11,447 nt of DNA from Propionibacteriaceae bacterium UBA6238 (lineage in GTDB: Bacteria > Actinomycetota > Actinomycetes > Propionibacteriales > Propionibacteriaceae), in NCBI GenBank assembly GCA_002441465.1, contig DJWE01000052.1, positions 25,766 through 37,212 of the forward strand, given 5' to 3'. Positions 7,509 through 11,447 of the stretch are shown one piece after another. The notes beneath the pieces were generated by a model. That model was given only the letters and a program-made list of their open reading frames with translations, did not search any database and was not told the origin of the DNA. How positions within the stretch are numbered: position 1 is the stretch's first letter; each line of letters starts with the position of its first letter. The translations under genes and the position numbers were made by a program.

Positions 7509-7514
7509 ATCATA
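7509..7514 (-). promoter_or_regulatory. Candidate -10 box of lysR, leaderless
   Basis: TATGAT (five of six matches to TATAAT) on the minus strand is followed by exactly six bases and ATG at 7502. No Shine-Dalgarno sequence precedes the ATG, so transcription and translation probably start together. The -35 position is not recognisable; the dyad at 7531-7561 occupies this area, allowing autoregulation. Confidence 0.55.
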
Positions 7515-7530
7515 CGGCAGCACCGCACGA

Positions 7531-7561
7531 TCATTCGGGATACTCAGCTTGTCCCGAATGA
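7531..7561. promoter_or_regulatory. Probable LysR operator, 10-bp perfect inverted repeat
   Basis: Arms TCATTCGGGA and TCCCGAATGA are perfect reverse complements separated by 11 bases. The dyad lies in the 81-base gap between the divergent lysR and 57-residue ORF. Its right arm overlaps the -35 of the small gene (centre about -38 from that start), and it lies just upstream of the lysR -10 (centre about -44). LysR-type proteins bind spaced dyads as tetramers, often in a divergent gap. It is not an exact T-N11-A box at its centre, so its use by this LysR is inferred from position. Confidence 0.7.
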
Positions 7562-7577
7562 ACTTCGGCGAGAGAAT
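7549..7577 (+). promoter_or_regulatory. Candidate promoter of the 57-residue ORF
   Basis: TTGTCC (7549-7554), 17 bases, then GAGAAT (7572-7577); each box matches four of six consensus bases. Six bases separate the -10 from the ATG at 7584, so the mRNA may be leaderless; alternatively the purine stretch GAGAGAA could serve as a weak ribosome binding site from a promoter further up. The -35 overlaps the right arm of the dyad. Confidence 0.45.
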
Positions 7578-7583
7578 TGATCC

Positions 7584-7757
7584 ATGTTGAGCTACGCAGT
7601 TGTCGACAGAGACCGCGAGAGGCTTGTCGAGGACCTCGACATCGCTCGCCAGATTGAACCGACCCCGATCTACCGCCGCAAGGTCGATCGGCGCCACTGG
7701 TTCCGCCGTGCCATGACCGAGGGCGAGACCATCCGCACCCACCTCGCGAGCTACTGA
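7584..7757 (+). CDS. Small protein of unknown function (57 aa), divergent from lysR
   Basis: I do not recognise this 57-residue protein. It begins MLSYAVVDRDRERL, continues with an acidic amphipathic stretch (VEDLDIARQIE, 15-25) and then a strongly basic segment at 31-42 (RRKVDRRHWFRR) before an EGETIRTHLASY tail. Twelve Arg/Lys and ten Asp/Glu; no Cys, no signal peptide and no hydrophobic segment, so probably a soluble cytoplasmic protein, perhaps one that binds nucleic acid or a partner. Support for a real gene: a start with a plausible promoter at the right distance, mostly G/C third positions in the second half, a hairpin terminator beginning four bases after the stop, and placement opposite a LysR gene with a shared dyad. 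The complementary strand is open only as an upstream extension of lysR. It forms a single-gene transcript, probably under LysR control. Confidence 0.7.
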   Translation: MLSYAVVDRDRERLVEDLDIARQIEPTPIYRRKVDRRHWFRRAMTEGETIRTHLASY

Positions 7758-7761
7758 TGCC

Positions 7762-7785
7762 CGGGGTCCGCTGACCCGGACCCCG
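7762..7785 (+). terminator. Hairpin terminator of the 57-residue ORF
   Basis: CGGGGTCCG and CGGACCCCG form a perfect 9-bp GC-rich stem with the loop CTGACC. It starts four bases after the TGA at 7755-7757, a typical intrinsic terminator position. No T tract follows. It closes the small gene as a single transcription unit. Confidence 0.75.
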
Positions 7786-7813
7786 TCGTGACTTCAGGCT
7801 CGCACGGCACGGT

Positions 7814-7853
7814 TGCGACGACCCAGGGTCCCCTCCTTGCGTCGGTCGTCGCA
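7814..7853. repeat. Long stem-loop in the small ORF-hrpA gap
   Basis: TGCGACGACC and GGTCGTCGCA pair perfectly over 10 bp, with a 20-base loop that can fold a further small GGG/CCC hairpin. It lies between two terminator-like hairpins in the 241-base gap 7758-7998, where I see no credible gene. Confidence 0.5.
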
Positions 7854-7856
7854 CAG

Positions 7857-7886
7857 CGCGGGGCCCTGCTGACCCAGGGCCCCGCG
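7857..7886. terminator. Strong hairpin, probable hrpA terminator
   Basis: A perfect 12-bp stem, CGCGGGGCCCTG and CAGGGCCCCGCG, with loop CTGACC on the plus strand, the same loop as the hairpin at 7762. It is about 113 bases downstream of the hrpA stop on the minus strand and may stop transcription from either side. Confidence 0.65.
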
Positions 7887-7917
7887 AAACAACGACTCCC
7901 CCGACATCGTCGTCGGC

Positions 7918-7936
7918 ACCGGGCTCACGGCCCGGT
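7918..7936. repeat. Small hairpin downstream of hrpA
   Basis: ACCGGGC and GCCCGGT form a 7-bp stem with a five-base loop. On the minus strand it is the second hairpin after the hrpA stop and may contribute to termination or 3'-end stability. Confidence 0.4.
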
Positions 7937-7971
7937 TCACCAGAGTCAATCCCTACCCCGAGGCCCCAACC

Positions 7972-8000
7972 GATCGGAACCGGCCGGGTCGCGTCCGATC
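7972..8000. repeat. Inverted repeat overlapping the hrpA stop codon
   Basis: GATCGGA and TCCGATC, 15 bases apart, with a CCGGCCGG palindrome inside. The dyad overlaps the TGA of hrpA (7999-8001). It could fold at the mRNA 3' end; the short arms make this uncertain. Confidence 0.3.
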
Positions 8001-11000
8001 ATCTGAGTGCAGCCGCGGCAGCAAGCGCCGTGCGCAGCCGCTTCGCCGAGACCGGGACCGCGGTACCCAGCCCCTGAGCGAACAGACCGACTCGCAACTC
8101 CTCCAGGAGCCAGCCGATCTCCGCCACCGGCTGCGGCAACGGTCCGGAGGGAAACCTCGCGCAGAGTTCGGCGTACTCGTCCTCCAGAGCGCCGATCACC
8201 TCCAGTCCCTCCGCCTCGTGGCGCGGATTGCTCTGCGCCGCCTGAAGGCGTCGAGTGATCGCCTTCAGATAGGTGAGCAGGCGAAGCCACGCCTTCGGGG
8301 GTGTCGCGGCGATGAAGCCCGGATAGACCAACCCGTCCAACTGCTCGGACGCGTCCTCTCGCGTCGCGGCAGGAGCCGAAGGGAGCGCGCGGCGCACCTC
8401 ACCCGCCTGCTGCAGGATCTCCCCGGCCGAGACCACCACGCGCTGCATCGCCGTCGCGGCGTCCGCGCGAACCGCATCGGCCAGTCGTCCGAACGCACCC
8501 TGGTCACGGACGGCGTCCAGCCCTCCGATCGCGTCGCTGAGGTCGCCCGTGGCCCGCAGCCGGGCATCGGCCAGGAGTGCGGGCACATCCGGGTATGGCG
8601 AAGTGGCCAGCGCCAGCTTGGTGGCATTGCTCATCCGGGAGACCACCGAACGGGTCGGGTCGACCGTAGTCAGGGTGATCAGGCGGCGCAGGCCGTTCCG
8701 GTGCGCGCGGGTCGCGGCGTCCTCGTCGGCGAAGACCTGGACGCCGACACGGTCCCCACGATCGACCAGAGCAGGAAAGCCCGGCATCGGATCGCTGATT
8801 CGCCGCGGCAGTTCGCCGAACTCCCAACTGCTCGCTCCGGGATGCGTGAGGTGGCTCGCGGCTGCATTCAACGTCCGGCTCACCTTGGGCGCCAGCCGCG
8901 CGGCCAGTTCGGCCAGATCTCGCCCGACCACCGGCTGCGCACCGTCGGCCAGCACTCGGAAACGCACTCGCAGGTGGTCCGGCACCGCGTTGGGCTGCCA
9001 GGCGTCCGGCGGAATCTGGACGCCGGTGATCGCCAGGATCGCTCGGCCCAGGCCCGCCCAGAGCGTCTCGGCATCACTGCCAGGGTGGTCGGTGAGCCAC
9101 TCCAACGCACGGCGCGCGGTATCCGGAGCCGGGACGAGCTGAGTGCGCAGGGATTTCGGCAGGCCACGAATCAGCTCTGTCGCGACGTCCCCCCGCAGCC
9201 CCGGCACCTGCCAGGTGAACGGAGCCGCCTCGAGCCGGGTCAGCAGCGCCAGCGGGACGCTCACGGTCACCCCGTCGTGCCCGGAACCGGGATCGAAGGC
9301 GTAGTCGACCTCGAGACGCTCCCCCGCGGCCACCCAGTGGTCGGGGTAGGCGGCCAGGTCGAAATCGGCGTCCGGAACGGTCAGGTCATCCAGACTCAGA
9401 TCGAGCGCATGCTCGTCACGACCGCGGGCATCGCGCCACCAGCGATCGAAATGGGCGACCGTGACCACGTCCGCGGGAATCCGGTCGGCGTAGAACGCGG
9501 CGATCGCCGCATCGTCGAGCAGCAGGTCGCGGCGCCGATTGCGGTCGGCCAGCTCCTCGGCCTCGGCACGGACGGCCTGGTTGCGCGCCCAGAAGTGGTG
9601 CCGGGTGCGCCATTGGCCCTCGACCAGCGCGGACTGGATGAAGACCTCCCGGGCCACCACCGGATCGATCCGGGCGTAGCTGACCAGCCGCTGCGCGATG
9701 ATCGGGACGCCGAGCAGCGTGACCCGCTCATAGGCGACGCACTGGCCACCCTTGGCCGACCAGTGCGGCTCGGAATAGGTGTGCTTGAGCAGGTGCCCGG
9801 CGACCGCCTCGACCTGTTCGGCGGAGATCGGGGCAACCGTGCGCGCCCACAACCGGCTCGTCTCCACCAGCTCGACCGCCATCACCAGCGGGGCGTTGGT
9901 TCGGGCGGCGCTCGAGCCAGGGTTGATCGCGAACCGGGCGCCGCGTGCCCCCAGGTACTCCGCGGGGCCCCGGCGTCGACCCCGGGCCGGCTTGGCCAGG
10001 CTGGCCTCGTCCAGCAGGCCGACATGGGAGAGCAGCCCGGCCAGCACCGCGGTGTGCACCCGGTCCAGGTCCGCTGCGGCGTCGTTGCGGTGCAGACCGG
10101 CCTCGCGGCAGGCCTCCCGCAGCTGGCTGTGCAGGTCCTGCCATTCGCGCACCCGCAGGAAGTGCAGGTACTCGGCACGGCACATCCTGCGGAACGCATT
10201 CCCCGACAGCTCGTGGCGCTGGTGGCGCAGATAGGTCCACAGCCGGTGGATCGCGGCGATGTCGGAACCGTCCGGAGTCGGCTCCGCCGCCGCGTCCAGG
10301 GGTACCCCTGGCGACGCGGTCCGAGCGGAGGACCGAGCGTGCGAGCCGTCTCTCGAGGACTCGGAAGCCCCGGTTTCGCGAAGCGGAACCCAGAACCGCC
10401 GGTGAGCGGCGTCGGCGGCATCGGTGTTCTCCGCGGGCCGTTCGCGCACATCGGGAATCGCAATGCCCGCCACGATCGGCAGCACCTCCCGCAGGCAGCC
10501 CAACCGGTCGGCTTCAACCAGCATTCGGCCCAGGCGCGGGTCGACCGGCAGCCGGGCCAGCGTCCGTCCGATCTTGGTCAGTCGGACGGTGCCCCGCGCC
10601 GTGCGTCCCTTGCCCAGGTCGATCGCCCCGAGCTCGGTGAGCAGCCGCAGCCCATCGCGCACCTGCGACGCGTCCGGTGGCTCGACGAACGGGAACCGGG
10701 AGATGTCGCCGAGCCCGGCGTCGGCCATCTGCAAGATCACGGAGGCAAGGTTGGTGCGCAGGATCTCGGGCTGGGTGAACTCGGGTCGGGACGCGAAGTC
10801 GTCCTCGCTGTACAGCCGGATGCACACGCCGGGTCCGAGCCGACCGCAGCGGCCCGCCCGCTGGTTCGCCGAAGCCTGCGAGATCGGCTCGACCGGCAGG
10901 CGCTGCACCTTGGTGCGAGCCGAATACCGCGAGATGCGCGCGAAACCGGGGTCGACCACGAACCGGATGCCGGGCACGGTCAGTGAGGTCTCGGCGACAT

Positions 11001-11447
11001 TCGTGGCGAGCACGATGCGGCGTCCGGTGTGCGGGGTGAAGACGCGATGCTGTTCGGCGGCGGACAGCCGCGCGTAGAGCGGCACCACCTCGGTGAAACG
11101 CAGCTGCAGTCCGGTGATCGCCTCCGCGGCGTCCCGGATCTCCCGTTCGCCGGAGAGGAACACCAGGATGTCGCCGTCGAGCTGCGAGGACAGCTCGGTG
11201 ACCGCATCACAGATCGCATCCACCTGGTCGCGGTCACGGTCCTCTGCCGTGGCCGCGACCGGCCGATAGCGCACCTCGACCGGATAACCGCGTCCGGATA
11301 CCTCAATCACGGGGGCTTCGTCGAAGTGCGCCGAGAACCGCTCGGTGTCGATGGTGGCCGAGGTGATGATCACCTTCAGGTCCGGGCGGCGCGGCAGCAG
11401 CTGCTTGAGGTAACCCAGGAGGAAGTCGATGTTCAGGCTGCGCTCGT
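7999..11447 (-). CDS. hrpA: ATP-dependent DEAH-box RNA helicase HrpA (5' end off the right edge)
   Basis: Large DEAH-box RNA helicase implicated in mRNA processing and, in E. coli, in rescue of stalled ribosomes. 1148 residues are visible; some 150-200 N-terminal ones with motifs I and II are outside. The first visible codons read ERSLNIDFLLGYLKQLL, which in homologues directly follows DEAH. Then come motif III SAT (11353-11361), DILVFLSGE (motif IV, 11146-11172), TNVAETSLTVPG (motif V, 10969-11004) and QRAGRCGR (motif VI, 10840-10863), the HA2/ratchet region, an OB-like part, and the HrpA-specific C-terminal domain (DUF3418) with AELVETSRLW-like VELVETSRLWAR, YSEPHWSAKGG, FDPGSGHDGVTV, IPGLR-like VPGLRG and the closing WLLEELRVGLFAQGLGT. 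The GTG at 11373 is internal, not a start. A low-complexity insertion lies at 10267-10392. Convergent with the 57-residue ORF. Confidence 0.95.
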   Translation of the reverse strand, partial: ERSLNIDFLLGYLKQLLPRRPDLKVIITSATIDTERFSAHFDEAPVIEVSGRGYPVEVRYRPVAATAEDRDRDQVDAICDAVTELSSQLDGDILVFLSGEREIRDAAEAITGLQLRFTEVVPLYARLSAAEQHRVFTPHTGRRIVLATNVAETSLTVPGIRFVVDPGFARISRYSARTKVQRLPVEPISQASANQRAGRCGRLGPGVCIRLYSEDDFASRPEFTQPEILRTNLASVILQMADAGLGDISRFPFVEPPDASQVRDGLRLLTELGAIDLGKGRTARGTVRLTKIGRTLARLPVDPRLGRMLVEADRLGCLREVLPIVAGIAIPDVRERPAENTDAADAAHRRFWVPLRETGASESSRDGSHARSSARTASPGVPLDAAAEPTPDGSDIAAIHRLWTYLRHQRHELSGNAFRRMCRAEYLHFLRVREWQDLHSQLREACREAGLHRNDAAADLDRVHTAVLAGLLSHVGLLDEASLAKPARGRRRGPAEYLGARGARFAINPGSSAARTNAPLVMAVELVETSRLWARTVAPISAEQVEAVAGHLLKHTYSEPHWSAKGGQCVAYERVTLLGVPIIAQRLVSYARIDPVVAREVFIQSALVEGQWRTRHHFWARNQAVRAEAEELADRNRRRDLLLDDAAIAAFYADRIPADVVTVAHFDRWWRDARGRDEHALDLSLDDLTVPDADFDLAAYPDHWVAAGERLEVDYAFDPGSGHDGVTVSVPLALLTRLEAAPFTWQVPGLRGDVATELIRGLPKSLRTQLVPAPDTARRALEWLTDHPGSDAETLWAGLGRAILAITGVQIPPDAWQPNAVPDHLRVRFRVLADGAQPVVGRDLAELAARLAPKVSRTLNAAASHLTHPGASSWEFGELPRRISDPMPGFPALVDRGDRVGVQVFADEDAATRAHRNGLRRLITLTTVDPTRSVVSRMSNATKLALATSPYPDVPALLADARLRATGDLSDAIGGLDAVRDQGAFGRLADAVRADAATAMQRVVVSAGEILQQAGEVRRALPSAPAATREDASEQLDGLVYPGFIAATPPKAWLRLLTYLKAITRRLQAAQSNPRHEAEGLEVIGALEDEYAELCARFPSGPLPQPVAEIGWLLEELRVGLFAQGLGTAVPVSAKRLRTALAAAAALR

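Noticed and set aside
7503..7742. Upstream extension of lysR by 80 codons
   Set aside because: It would move the HTH far from the N-terminus, run through the dyad and the antisense of the small ORF, and has no family match.
8218..10986. 922-codon open frame on the plus strand opposite hrpA
   Set aside because: Composition is typical of the antisense of a GC-rich gene; hrpA has all expected motifs in the other strand.

Overview
The window is chromosomal DNA from a high-GC actinomycete. Codon third positions are mostly G or C, the vegetative sigma factor is of the HrdB/SigA type with a long acidic N-terminal region, and several genes appear to start without a ribosome binding site, as is common in Actinobacteria. 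A Pseudonocardiales-like host is my best guess, but the sequence alone does not settle the genus. I see no mobile element, CRISPR array, tRNA or rRNA gene.

Layout, left to right: the principal sigma factor sigA on the minus strand (C-terminus off the left edge); opposite to it oligopeptidase B (opB, plus), with overlapping candidate promoters in 129 bp; a second, group 2 sigma factor (sigB-like, plus); a perfect hairpin terminator at the convergent junction; acyl-CoA thioesterase II (tesB) and a PAC2-family protein, both minus, two bases apart and probably one transcript; a LysR-type regulator (minus); a divergent 57-residue ORF (plus) with its own terminator; a run of stem-loops; and the large DEAH-box RNA helicase hrpA (minus, N-terminus off the right edge).

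Most of this is core gene content: transcription (two sigma factors), RNA processing (HrpA), peptide turnover (OpB) and acyl-CoA hydrolysis (TesB). As I recall it, sigA, sigB and a PAC2 gene are also close together in Mycobacterium tuberculosis, so part of this looks like an old actinobacterial neighbourhood, rearranged here.

The most novel part is 7502-7785. The LysR gene and an unrecognised 57-residue ORF diverge from a perfect 10-bp inverted repeat that overlaps the -35 of the small gene and lies just upstream of the -10 of lysR; the small gene ends 4 bases before a hairpin terminator. This is a self-contained regulator/small-protein pair. Other points: the second sigma factor has a sigma-32-like alanine in its -35 recognition helix; four genes share a '-10 box, exactly six bases, start codon' arrangement suggesting leaderless mRNAs; HrpA carries a low-complexity insertion; and two hairpins after the small gene share the same six-base loop with a compensatory stem change.
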